Assembly: GCA_014898415.1 (NCBI GenBank) | Contig: RCTD01000027.1 | Location: 124,001 to 188,000, forward strand | DNA length: 64,000 nt | DNA from: Stromatinia cepivora | Taxonomy: Eukaryota > Ascomycota > Leotiomycetes > Helotiales > Sclerotiniaceae | Direction of reading: 5' to 3' | In this document: in pieces, positions 12,221-22,845 of the stretch | Layout: each line of letters begins with the position of its first letter | Numbering within the stretch: the stretch's first letter is position 1 | Program-made: the position numbers and the translations under genes | The notes under the pieces: model-generated | Databases searched by the model: none | Told to the model about the DNA's origin: nothing | Seen by the model: only the letters and a program-made list of their open reading frames with translations

Positions 12221-12361
12221 TATCACGGCGGTGGTAGGGGCCTTAGGTAATATGATGATATTCTACGAAGTAGGAAAGAAGATGCTAGGAAGAGCATATG
12301 GTGAATGGATGGCTGAGGCATCCATGCAGACTAGCTAGGAACGGGTAGTGAACCCGTGACA
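12221..12361. mobile_element. Solo LTR with GAATT target duplication
   Basis: A 141-bp unit of higher GC starts TATCACGG (expected TGTCACGG) and ends CCCGTGACA. It is flanked by GAATT on both sides (12216-12220 and 12362-12366). It shares end sequences with the solo LTR at 10325 but differs inside, so it is a related family. Confidence 0.85.
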
Positions 12362-14940
12362 GAATTAAATTATATAATTTTAAGAATTCTTTTCTAGAAG
12401 TTTTATATTTTATTTTAGCTTCATTGTATTACTTAATAAATTGCTATATAAATCTAATTAATTATATTTTGAAGAAAATAATAATTAAAGAATTTAATTA
12501 ATAATGAAAATCGCTTTTAATAAATAATATATTAATCTTTTTGAATGAAATAAAACAATATTATAGTAAAAACAAATTAATCGGATATAAGTATATAATT
12601 TATAAAAATAAAATCTAGATAATAATTAATTATAGAATTATTAATTTTTTATTTTATATATTTGATATAAAAATAATTATAATATTGAAAGAAATCTGAT
12701 ATATAAATAATCTATTATAAATCTTTAATATAAGGATTTGATTATATATAAATAATATATCAATGATTTAATATTTCAATAAATATTTCTTAAATATTAT
12801 AAACTTATTAATGGATTCGATATCAAAATTAAATAAATTTTAGATTATATTAGAATCGAAAGAAATGAAATAATCGATAAACTAATTGATGAAGGAACTA
12901 AAAATAATTAAATAGATTCTAAATCTATAAATTTTTTTATTATCAATAATATCAAATCAATAATAAAATTTTAATAATAGATTAAAGAAAATATTCGATA
13001 AATATAAAGCTTTATAATTTTATTGAATTTATATTAAAGATAAAAATTAAATTATTTTATTTAATATTATAAATATTTTAAATATAATAATATAGAGTTC
13101 AATTGTCTATATAAATATAATAAAACTTGAAATATTTAAATATATTATCAATAAAATATTTCATACTTTTATAAATAATTATTATAATCTTTATAATTTT
13201 TTAAAACTTTATAAAAAAACTTCGAATATCTATTCTACTTTTTATTATAATTATAAACCTTCAAAGACTTCTTTAAAGAAATACAAAAAAAAGAACAATA
13301 GTAATCAATTCCTTTTATAAATTTAAAATAATTTTAAAAAACCTTTATATATTAATTCTAAAAAATTATATTCTGATATATTAATTTATTATATTGAACA
13401 AAAAAACAAATAAAAGAAATTTGAAAATATCTAATTATATAAAAATTACTTTTATATTAAAATTAGAAATATATAAGAAATCTAACAAAAGAATATTATT
13501 AAGTAATATCTGTAATCTATATAATTAAATGATTTCCTTAAATTTATAAAATTAAAACATATAAAAATTAATTAACGGAAATAAATCTTAACTTTTATAT
13601 ATAAAAGCTTTTAGATTAATCTATTCCTATACTTTTTAAAAGGTTTGAGGCTTTGTGAGACTTTTTTGGACATTAAATACTATCATTATCGTTATTATAC
13701 AATTATTCGACGTATTATAATAACCGAAAGAGCTTTAAAGTTATTTGCGATATAATATAAAATAATTACATCTACTAAGTGAAAAAGAAAGCGATGTAGA
13801 TTAGAGATATTATAAATATCTATTTAGATTCGATTCTTAACATCAGTTTTATAATGGAATGAGTTAATATATTCATTATATTTTCTAATAATCTAAATAG
13901 GAATATTCATTTATTTATAAAAACATTCTATAGTATAATTTGTTAAATCTCATTAATCAAAATCATATAAAATTATAAGAGTATATAATAAATAAAAATA
14001 AAGACTTATAGATTAAAGATATTATATATATAAGAGTTTCTAATTATAAATGAAATTAATCCGTAAAAGAATTCAAAGATCTTTTTTATTCCTTTTAAAT
14101 TAATCTTCTTTGATAAACTATATCCTTTATTGATTAATGATATATCAAATGGAAAAGTTCTATAGAACTTCTGAATTATAAGAATTATTTATTAATCAAT
14201 GATTAATTTTTGACTCTTTCATTATCTCCTCAATTGATTAATAAATAGAACCTTTTAAATAAAAGTATATTAACGATTTTCTTAAAAAAAAACTAGTCTT
14301 TCCGAATTATGATTAATTTAGTTGAGATTCAGAGAGTTTATTCTACTACTCTCATCTGAATGAATTCGGACGAGATAGGGCACTAGGACTTATTTAACTA
14401 GTACATTTTTCTTAACAAACTAGCTATATATCCAAAATCTAACGTCTAAAGTGAAATGAGTGATTATAGAAATATTTATTTAGATTCGATTCCTAACGTC
14501 GGCTTTTATAATAGAGTAGATTAATATATTATATTCGTTTTCTAGCGAAAAGATAAAAGTATTGAATCAAATTTTCAAAAATACTTTAAAATATTTATAA
14601 TAATACATAATTAAAGTTCTAGTTTTTTATAACTTTTATAATTAAATCGATATTAGATTTAATAAATGTTTTCATTGATTATAAAAGAAATAATAGATTA
14701 TATATTTTTCTTATTACTATTATAAGTTTTATTTAAGAAAAGAAATTCAAGAACATATAAATCATTTAAAAGTTTTTAGAATGTATAAAATTTTAAAAAC
14801 TAAACTCTATAATTATTATTTTATAATTTCTTAAAGATAACAACAATAGAGAGAGAGAATATAGCTTCAAAAAATCGTTTTCACTTTTCTAAGTCGAAGA
14901 CTTTCAATTAAATGAACATTTTTTTAATTTTTATTTTTGT
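12362..14940. other. AT-rich block containing a diverged direct repeat
   Basis: No protein domain seen. A block of about 70 bp beginning TATTTAGATTCGATTC at 13821 recurs at 14477 with a matching TTTATAAT...TTAATATATT tail. These could be the ends of a small LTR pair or two copies of a dispersed repeat. The composition returns to normal near 14940. Confidence 0.5.
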
Positions 14941-15076
14941 TTTTCAGATTATATTGATTGTCATTACTCAGGCTGCAGCAGATGTTTCGCTCGTCTCATC
15001 TCTTGAGATAGCTATACCATAAACATGTCGAATGTCCGGTTAATATATTTTTGATGCATGATGCATCATTGAGAGG

Positions 15077-15115
15077 CCGTTGATGTGCCGTTGATGTGCC
15101 GTTGATGTGCCGTTG
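15077..15115. repeat. 11-bp tandem repeat (CCGTTGATGTG)
   Basis: Three full copies and a partial fourth. A near-palindrome built of TGATGCAT units lies just upstream at about 15053-15069. Confidence 0.9.
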
Positions 15116-15212
15116 GACTCTGCCTATCTAGGTAATAAATCAATACGAAAAAGAGGGCCCTCGGAACTTATTCACTGTTGATTGGTTGTTAGTCATTAAT
15201 GCATGACGTTGG

Positions 15213-15650
15213 GGTTGATGGGGTAAGTATTGTAAGACACACTAAAAAATGACTGTGCTTGGTTCCACAAATAGGGGTTCTGATCAATAATATCACTATA
15301 TTGATTGAAAATTTGTATAATAAAATCTAAATGATTAAAGTATTATAAATTCTTAATTATCTATTTAAAATCATTCAAAATCATTCAAAATTATTTAAAA
15401 TCTTTAATTTTGTATTCAAAAATTTATTCTAAAGTTATTAAAAAGGATTATACAAATTTTAAAAACTTCAAAATCATCAAATTATTGAGATTTTATTGGA
15501 ATCCTCGAAATATAATCAAAATTTTCAAAATTTGAAATTTGAAGGGAAAATAGTTCAATATCTATCCAAATTGTTTAAAGCAATATCAAAAATCAGGAAA
15601 AACGGCGGTATATAGATAAAAAATGTCTTACAATACTTACCCCATCAACC
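15213..15650. mobile_element. MITE-like element with perfect 27-bp inverted ends
   Basis: Bases 15213-15239 are exactly inverted at 15624-15650. The arm begins GGTTGATGGGGTAAGTATTG. The 384-bp interior is AT-rich and non-coding. This looks like a non-autonomous DNA transposon at the edge of the normal-composition block. No target duplication is certain. Confidence 0.7.
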
Positions 15651-15712
15651 TCCGTACATCCATTTTTCATGCATAGTTTGCATGTATGATTTTAGGTTAT
15701 TCTTTCCATATA

Positions 15713-15833
15713 CTCGTGCAGCCAGAAAGGATAGCACACTTTATTAATAGGAGACTATTATTCCCTTTGTAGTTTATCATCTTATGACACGTGCTTAAAG
15801 TGGAGTGTGCTACACTTTCTGGCCACGCACGAG
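15713..15833. mobile_element. 121-bp MITE with TA target duplication
   Basis: Inverted ends start CTCGTGC and continue through CCAGAAAG to ACACTC. TA flanks both sides (15711-15712 and 15834-15835). Ends of this kind plus a TA duplication fit the Tc1/mariner superfamily. There is no coding capacity. Confidence 0.75.
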
Positions 15834-16062
15834 TACGGGACTTCAACAAGAAGTACAAACACAAGTATGGGTATAGGAGAATAGGAGAAGAACGTTTGTG
15901 ATTTGAGATGTGAGTAAGGATATTTTCATCTTGTGTTAGTCACTCCCGAAACCCGCGGCATCAGCTTTCATATTATCTGCTTGATTCCTTACCCGTAAAC
16001 TAAACTTTAGATCAACCAACCTCCTTTGATTCAAACGACTTATCCATACCATCAAGTCACTA

Positions 16063-16135
16063 CTCGTGCGGCCAGAAAGTATAGAACACTCCACTTATAT
16101 GTGGGCCACTATTCTCCTTTGTAGTTTACCATCAT
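16063..16135. mobile_element. Truncated second copy of the 121-bp MITE
   Basis: Begins TA-CTCGTGCGGCCAGAAAG as in the copy at 15713 and follows it through a CCTTTGTAGTTTA block. The right inverted arm is missing. Confidence 0.7.
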
Positions 16136-16430
16136 AACAGAAGAACCTCCAACCTCCTAGATATTCTCTTTCAGCCGCTGGAAAATCAGCCATTCGTGAG
16201 ATATTATTTATTCTTTCCTATTCCATTCTACGCCCATTCCTCTTCAAATCGTGTATATATTTAGCTAGCCCTTCAGATCCATAAACTACATACAGTCTTC
16301 ATTTGAGATTCCAGAGCATTAATCTGAGGTCATTTGCACACGCCTTAAGCATTACTACCAGATATCTCCACCATTGTCAAAAACCATTGTCAACAAACCA
16401 CTGTCAAAGAACCACCTATAAACTATAACC

Positions 16431-16691
16431 ATGTCCCTCTCCACACTTCAAAGTTCACACATAATCCCCAATCCCCAATCCTCGGTCCCCAACCAATCCA
16501 ATCCCACCAGCCATCCCCTCTTTCCCATCCCCTCCTTTCCATCTTTTTCCTCCCATCCCCTTCTCCCCATCCCCACCTTCCCACCCCACCCCACCGCCTT
16601 CCCATATCCCCTCCACCCACCTACACATCACCTCATCTACACCAGGACATCCATCTCCTGCACTCCCGTCTATAAATCCAGGTATATATAA
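16431..16691 (+). CDS. Possible small Pro/Ser/His-rich protein
   Basis: An 86-codon ORF whose ATG has a fungal-like context (ATAACCATGTC). A 5' leader carries three imperfect copies of CCATTGTCAA(A/C)AA. The predicted protein is low complexity (many P, S and H) with no domain. Pyrimidine-rich DNA can give such an ORF by chance, and the opposite strand is also open as a Gly/Trp-rich frame. Most likely non-coding. Confidence 0.25.
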   Translation: MSLSTLQSSHIIPNPQSSVPNQSNPTSHPLFPIPSFPSFSSHPLLPIPTFPPHPTAFPYPLHPPTHHLIYTRTSISCTPVYKSRYI

Positions 16692-16794
16692 CACATAATT
16701 GGATTAAATTCTCTGTACCTGCATCCATTACACCTAATACTCCATACTCTGTACCCAATACCCTATACTCAATACGCAATACTCAGTGTATCAT

Positions 16795-16843
16795 ATCATA
16801 TCATGTCATATCATGTCACATCATGTCATATCATATGATACTA
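16795..16843. repeat. Short tandem repeat of ATCAT(A/G)TCAT type
   Basis: Five near-identical copies of a roughly 10-bp unit (CATATCATGT and variants). Confidence 0.85.
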
Positions 16844-17588
16844 AAAAAAGCCTGTTCTAGAAGCAAGTAAAGAGTGAAAAGGGGTAGCTGGCTAAATGTA
16901 TTATACAAGGGTTATTTTTTCATTATCCCGCATATACATTGTAAGATCATCATCAACACAAACACAAATACGAACAAAAACAAAAACAAAAACACATGAA
17001 GACCTACCTCCCAGCTTCCAGTTATCCACTATCAGAGTTAAAGTTCATTCAAATCCACCATCAACAATGAATCACGAGAGAGATATTTCATTTGGAATAG
17101 ATGAGTATGTATTGTATGTAAAGTTACCGATGTAGCTAGTATGTAGGTAAATAAGTAAATACCTACCCATCTAGTACATAACCAATGTGATCATATACAA
17201 TCCATTCATCATCCAGTGCGCATTTGATTTTAATCTTTTGATCCACTCCACTGACGTCTCCAGCCCTCTCGACATCCTCCACTCCAATAATTTCATGCGT
17301 GAAATATGCCCTAAAACCGCTCACGGATTGTAAAGCCGAACCGGGCTGAGAGCTCCAAAAAGACGATACGCCCAGTTTCTCATGCCATGCCTAAATCATC
17401 GGATTCCTCATTCGTCATATTCTGATGACGTAGAGATCGATGACCTATAAAACGCCAAAAATGCCCATGTAAAGAGTACACACATAAATACACACCATGA
17501 ACCAATATCCCTTAAGCAGTATGCTGTCCATGAGTTCGAGTATGCTGGCTTCCGAGTTCCTGATTTGAAAGTACTAGATCTTCAGATC
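16844..17588. other. Intergenic region of normal composition
   Basis: No convincing gene. A small CAAAAACAAAAACAAAAAC run lies near 16980. The right part is presumably the 3' flank of the minus-strand gene that ends at 17589. Confidence 0.5.
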
Positions 17589-19511
17589 TCAACTTTTCTG
17601 GTTTTCCCCCTCAGCCTCTATCAAATCATCCATCATCATCCTTTCACTCATGCTCTTTGGTGTTCCGGAAAAACTACCCACCCCTCCACTTGTTCTAAAG
17701 CTTAAGATATCACTTGCGTCAAGTCCGCTGCGACCATTGACACTTCCAACGAATGAATTCATTGCTCCCATGGAGGCGGCATTGGCATGTACCTCATCGT
17801 TGACAACAGGCATGCTGAATGGACGACCTTTGTAGGAACCAACAATTCCATGTGCAGGGGCTGGGGCTATTGTTGCTTTGTTATTAATGAAGCTATTCGG
17901 AATCGGACGAGCAGGAGATTTGGAAAGCTCGAGGTTGTCAATACTTTCTTCAATACTAGGCGAGGTGGGTGCTTCTACATCCGAATCATCTTCTTCATCT
18001 TGAGGTCGGCTTCCGCAATCTGGGTTTTCGTCAAAGGAAAACAGGTCTTCTTGTTCATCATCCTGGAAGGTTAAGTTGTCCAACTTCTCATCACCCTCTC
18101 CTCTAGGCTCCAAAGTCTCCAAAGTAAGGGGTTTGTTTGGTGATTTTATCTTCAAAGGAGAAATTGCCGGTTCTGGATTCTCATTCTTTCTCGGGGATAG
18201 AATGCGCGCCGGTTGTTTATTTTGACTTCTCATTTGTCGTAGAGGTGGCATATCTAACATATCATCTTCCGATAGAGCATCTGTGTCCTCCTCTGGTAGA
18301 ACCTCTATATGCTTTACTTGAGCTTGTGCTTCGACTTCGGGCATGGAGATTGGTATTGGGATTGGTATGGAAATTGGTGGGATATTTTCGTCTCGAGATG
18401 CTGGGGGACTTGGTTTGGAATCAAAATAATTGCTTGTAGAATCGTCATTTTCCAATGTATCAACTGAAGCTGATCCGTCTGGCGGGGCAACTACGGTGGT
18501 CCATTGTGTACCATCATCCTCTGGAGGACCTCTCGATAAAGCTCGCAATGCTTGTGAAGAAGATATTCTCTTTGGTGGCGGCGCATCGATATCTTCGACC
18601 ATCTCAGAACCTGCCTCGTCATCTGAGTCATCCGAAAAGGAAGGCGGAAGGATTGGCTCCAATTCTTTGGGTGATGATGTTGGTAAGACCTCTTCTCCCT
18701 CTACATCAAAACGAACCCTCCGAGGACTTGTATTCTTAGAATTGCTAGATGTTCTTCGTAAAGCGCTTCTGCGACGAGGTCCATCGCTACTACTGTTGGA
18801 TGTGATTGATATTTCATCGGTATTCTTTCTTTTAGGTGTTGAAGGGCGTGTTACATCTGGAGAAGGATTCAAAGATCTAGTATCTGTACTTGCATCGACA
18901 TGCGACTGCGATGATATATCCATTTGTGTACCTTTCGACTTATCGTCCACTTCAATATTCGAGTCGGATCTTGGATCGTATCGACTGTTGGATTCTAACA
19001 ATGGCAGATAACTTGGTGTAAAGACTCCTGTAAATTCCTTCTCTCGCGCATGTGGACTTCTTGGGCGGTCACTTTCTTCTTCTTTTCTCGTATGATTAAG
19101 AATTGTTTGGGCCGAGGTACCGGTACTTGATTGTGAGTCCATTGCCTTAGGAAGTCCGTTTGTCATCGGATTTACATCTGCACGGGAGCTTGTGATTGTG
19201 GTCGCGGTCGTGGTTGTATTGCAGGAACTGTGGTTGTTGTTGGCTGCGCCTATGACTGTGCCAATGGCGCATGAGTCAAAGTTATCGGTAGGATTATTAG
19301 AGACGAATGGATAAAGAGCCTTATAATTCTTTAATTTTTCGGCGATTATTGTTGAAACTTCCTTGGAAACAATTGGAGAAACATTCTTCAATAAATCCTC
19401 TTCATACTTAATAAATTCCTTATTCATATCCTTTCGATATAAATCAACCTTATGATCAAGCTCGGTAAGCTTTTTAGAGAGCTCCCCTACGAGCCTGGCT
19501 GCTTCATCCAT
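17589..19511 (-). CDS. Uncharacterised 640-residue protein with N-terminal coiled coil and RVRF motif
   Basis: Single-exon ORF. The first ATG is at 19511; the open frame continues 52 codons upstream with no ATG, so it is probably leader. Residues 1-65 are charged heptad-like sequence (begins MDEAARLVGELSKKL), likely a coiled coil. The remainder is mostly disordered and rich in S, P, D and E. A basic RRRSALRR patch is followed by an RVRF motif at residues 265-268, which fits the PP1-docking consensus RVxF. Acidic clusters and repeated TSP/SPK sites could be phosphorylated. The C-terminus has a conserved-looking GRPFSMPV stretch. Codon use and composition are those of a real gene, and no RIP damage is visible. 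I do not recognise the family and assign no function. A role in a kinase/phosphatase-regulated scaffold is only inference from the motif. Confidence 0.85.
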   Translation of the reverse strand: MDEAARLVGELSKKLTELDHKVDLYRKDMNKEFIKYEEDLLKNVSPIVSKEVSTIIAEKLKNYKALYPFVSNNPTDNFDSCAIGTVIGAANNNHSSCNTTTTATTITSSRADVNPMTNGLPKAMDSQSSTGTSAQTILNHTRKEEESDRPRSPHAREKEFTGVFTPSYLPLLESNSRYDPRSDSNIEVDDKSKGTQMDISSQSHVDASTDTRSLNPSPDVTRPSTPKRKNTDEISITSNSSSDGPRRRSALRRTSSNSKNTSPRRVRFDVEGEEVLPTSSPKELEPILPPSFSDDSDDEAGSEMVEDIDAPPPKRISSSQALRALSRGPPEDDGTQWTTVVAPPDGSASVDTLENDDSTSNYFDSKPSPPASRDENIPPISIPIPIPISMPEVEAQAQVKHIEVLPEEDTDALSEDDMLDMPPLRQMRSQNKQPARILSPRKNENPEPAISPLKIKSPNKPLTLETLEPRGEGDEKLDNLTFQDDEQEDLFSFDENPDCGSRPQDEEDDSDVEAPTSPSIEESIDNLELSKSPARPIPNSFINNKATIAPAPAHGIVGSYKGRPFSMPVVNDEVHANAASMGAMNSFVGSVNGRSGLDASDILSFRTSGGVGSFSGTPKSMSERMMMDDLIEAEGENQKS

Positions 19512-20075
19512 GATCTGCAAGAATTTTCTATTCAAACATCTAGAAAGAAAAGAAAAAACGATTCGAGATGGCGGTTGGTTGGAATTTTTCGGTTGAGGAA
19601 AGGATAAATTTGGTAACAGACGAATAGGATGGGTGAGAATGAAATAAAATGATGAAATATGTTTCAATTTGAGAAAGATCTCAAGACATTCTCATAAGGA
19701 TAAGATAGAGAGGATAAGTCGAGTAGATCTTTGAGATGAAATATCTTGGAATTGATCGATTGATTGATTGATTAATTGATTGATTGATGTATGTTTTGAT
19801 GAGATAAGGAAGGGTCTGATAGAATTTTGTTCTGTTGGTGATTCGATTGAGGTAATTGGTTCAGCAAATGTAATGTTGCTTAAGAGTTATTACTTCATCC
19901 TCTTTTGTTGATTTCTTTTTTCTCGATCCTCAAATTGACATTGATTTTAATGTTAATGTTAATGTTGATATTGACATTCACATTGACGTTATTTGGTCAA
20001 ATGTTACAATTGGGAAAGGTTGAAAATTTCCTTTAAATGGCGGATCGATTTCGGTGGAAAAGTACTAGCTAGCTC
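19512..20075. promoter_or_regulatory. Upstream region of the 640-residue gene, with simple repeats
   Basis: Likely promoter and 5' UTR of the minus-strand gene. It contains GATT tandem runs at about 19756-19790 and TTAATG/TTGACATT hexamer-like repeats at about 19944-19990. No specific factor site is claimed. Confidence 0.4.
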
Positions 20076-20370
20076 AAAATACTTTCAAATTAGGACAGGA
20101 CAGGACAGGACAGACATCAATCAATCACTCAATTGTTGTTGTAATTGTGATCTTATATTGATAAGTATTCGGAAAATAATGCCATGGAATTATCAGTTGA
20201 TACTCACAAGTACTTTAAATCAGGACAGCACAGGACAGCACAGGACAGACATCAATTGTTGTTGCAATTGTGATCTTATATTGATAAGTATTCGAAAAAC
20301 AATGGAATGGAATTATCAATTTGATTATACTCACAAGTACTTTAAATCAGGACAGACATCAATTATCAAT
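20076..20370. repeat. About 128-bp imperfect tandem repeat with nested GGACA(G) runs
   Basis: Units start near 20076, 20205 and 20330 with (A/G)TACTTT(A/C)AAT, followed by one to four GGACAG copies, a GACATCAAT block, and (in the first two units) GTGATCTTATATTGATAAG. The third unit is truncated. The number of GGACA copies differs between units, indicating slippage. Confidence 0.85.
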
Positions 20371-22234
20371 TTGCATATCTCACAACTACTCTCATATTAG
20401 TTACTTGCTATCTGCGGAGACTTGATTACTTGGAAATGTGCTCATTCCTGAACTGAAACTCTCAAATCGGGCTTTCTGTTTCCAGTTATTTCTCAATTTC
20501 CGAACTCATCAATTGGTGAAGGATCGATATATATATGGGTATTCCCTCTTGGTCTAGACAATTATTGCGCGTCAATTTGTTCTGGACCAAGAAGATAGAA
20601 GATATTCATAAGATACAAACTGGCATTATGGGTCTATCACTCGTATATGAATTCCTCAGGAATCAAATATTGTGTTTTATTATTACTCTCATCATCCTAT
20701 CATGTGCGCCTTTTCATATGGTTACTGTGAATGAAATTATGCTGTACCATATAATTCTCAATATTCCTCAGCCCACACCGACACCGACACCGACACCGGC
20801 ATGAAGCCTGATGTTGTATCATGACCCCATAGCTCGTTGAGCTAGAATATTTTCTACTGACAATCCTGCCCTACACGTTCTCCCTGCCTTAAGAGGAACC
20901 AAATTCCATAAGAATTCAACCTTCAAAATACATACCGAGTAGTCCATGCATTGAGTACAAAAGGGGGTCAAACAATTCTTGGGATCTCCCGATAACGATC
21001 ACGTGGGGTGCATTTCCTTATCGGTAGGATCTCTCGACTTGATTGATTTACCTACATCTTCATATCTGCATCTCACCGACCAAACATCTTCACGACCTAT
21101 TTTACCTTCCTTTCTCATCAAAACTCCATACATAATTTGGAGTCACTCATCAATTAATGTTGTCATACGTGGCGAAAGGACCGGAGTAATGTGTCAAATA
21201 TTGATGTTTTGCCGTAATTCAAGAGGCACGAGACTTAGGATGACACTTTTCCGCCGAGGTCAACGATCAATTGGAGCCCGAAAGATATTTCTCATTATTT
21301 CATCAATTATCTTAGAAGAGGGACATTATTTGACATTCTCGTCCGAACTCTATTGGGCTTTGGCCGATTTCAATTCTCCCCTTTTGACGGATACCTCGGT
21401 TTTACCACAGGTTTTACCATTCTTCACAAGCCATTCATCAAGAAACAAGAAATCAGTACTTTCAATGTTCCATCAACCTTTCAATATTTGGAAACTTATG
21501 GATGATGACCTTTCGTACCCGATTCTATATCAGCCTCTTCATTGTACCTTCCATCTGCCCTATCGAATCCTAAATCAGTCATATTGTCATCGTCAGATGA
21601 ACATCTAAGATGTTGTACCCGATCGTATATTTACGTATACCTGCAGCCAATACTCAAGCGAGCATGGCAATAATCCCGTTTGATTTTTAACATACCAATT
21701 GACCCTTTGTCAATGGATGTAACTTTTTGCACGTTGAGCTTACACGTTTGTGGGACAACAACTCGTTTCTTGGAAAGTTGGAAGTTCAGCTTAGGCGTTT
21801 GTGGTACCTTGGTGCTTCTAGGCCATGATTGATGGAGAATGTCTTTGAATTGGATACTCAATGCCTTTCAATAATAGGAAACGAACCTTTCTGGTTCCGA
21901 TATTGAAAAATGTCTCAACATTATGAGCTGAATTAATTTCTATTTCAAGCTAAGTAAAAAATTAAGGTTGATCCATTTCCTCTGGATTTTCCTGGAACTT
22001 TACTTCATCTATCAACCGAGTGGTCACACAAGCGCATGTTTGGAATTCAAGCAACTCATAGTCCGCATCTCAATTAGCGGCTGTATTCAAACCTCTTTTT
22101 CAAACTCTACGGCTGAAAGAAGCGTTGCAGTGTAAAGGCAGACGTGGCATGGGCGAGGTTGAGGAATATCCATATTGATTGGCAACTCACATCAACTGTA
22201 TCCCGATATATTATTGAATCTCTTGCTTCCTTCC
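20371..22234. other. Intergenic region with doubtful ORFs
   Basis: A plus-strand ORF at 20535-20804 (89 codons) has a hydrophobic middle and ends in a PTPTPTPTP run made by a CCGACA repeat at about 20775-20803. A longer frame at 20979-21608 has no early ATG. Neither has a recognisable domain or splice support, and I treat both as unproven. Confidence 0.4.
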
Positions 22235-22353
22235 ACATACGACCATAGACTGAGGAGGATTGGGCATCCCGTCCGCTCTGCCATACACAAGCCTCAGATC
22301 GGTAGATTAGTAGTTGGGTGGGTGACCACCAGCGAATCCCTACTGTTGTATGT
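22235..22353 (+). rRNA. 5S ribosomal RNA
   Basis: A 119-bp match to the ascomycete 5S pattern. It starts ACATACGACCATAGA and has the GGGCATCCCGTCCGCTC core. The highly conserved GTAGTTGGGTGGGTGACC arm and CAGCGAATCCC follow, ending TGTTGTATGT so that the ends pair. A T-rich Pol III terminator follows (TTTCTTTTT). 5S genes dispersed as single copies, rather than in the rDNA, are normal in filamentous ascomycetes. The control elements are internal. Confidence 0.95.
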
Positions 22354-22754
22354 TTCTTTTGTAGTTTTGGAAGGGGGATATTCGATTGATGGGGTGGAGG
22401 GCATCCCAATGATGGTTGAAGCTTTCCGGTCGATTCCACTCAATACGATAAGCTGCTTCAGGTACGTTGAATAGTAGCTGAGCCTAGTGCACTGATACGC
22501 CGTGATAGAGTACCATCGAGGAGAGTTCCAAAACATTTCACACTGGTTGAGTATTCACAAGATATCTTGGGCCTAATACATTCATAAACCTTTTGCTATC
22601 TATCCATCTCCTGTTCAGCACTACTAGACAATGTTCCAATAACATGCTTTTTTGCTTTTATGGTACCGCTCCACCTTCAATCCCCACCTCCTCCACTTTA
22701 CTTCCACACAGAAACAATATCTATTCAATCGGCCTCAGGTCCAACACAAAATAG
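22354..22754. other. Spacer between 5S rRNA and tRNA-Val
   Basis: No gene seen. It contains the Pol III terminator of the 5S gene and ordinary-composition sequence. Confidence 0.5.
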
Positions 22755-22845
22755 GCCGGATGGTGTAGTTGGTTATCACGTGTCCTTAACAATTAATACC
22801 TGTTAAATGCGGACAAGGTCCTGGGATCGTGCCCCAGTCTGGTCA
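22755..22845 (+). tRNA. tRNA-Val(AAC) with a short intron
   Basis: The acceptor stem GGCCGGA/TCTGGTC pairs fully with G-T wobbles, discriminator A. The D arm is GTGTAGTTGGTTATCAC. Anticodon stem TGTCC/GGACA surrounds loop TTAACA, interrupted after position 37 by an intron of about 18 bp. The T stem CTGGG/CCCAG is perfect. The T loop is ATCGTGC instead of the usual TTC-type loop, so the B box is weakened at position 54. The intron position is canonical. Confidence 0.85.

Noticed and set aside
16423..16694. Gly/Trp-rich ORFs opposite the 86-codon ORF
   Set aside because: Complement of pyrimidine-rich low-complexity DNA.
17650..19011. Plus-strand ORFs up to 193 codons
   Set aside because: Antisense shadows of the 640-residue gene, which has the better composition and motif content.
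20979..21608. 209-codon plus-strand frame
   Set aside because: It begins at a non-ATG codon, its first ATG is far inside, and it shows no domain or recognisable splice structure.
22107..22536. Three ORFs of 80-110 codons
   Set aside because: They overlap the 5S rRNA gene and are chance frames.
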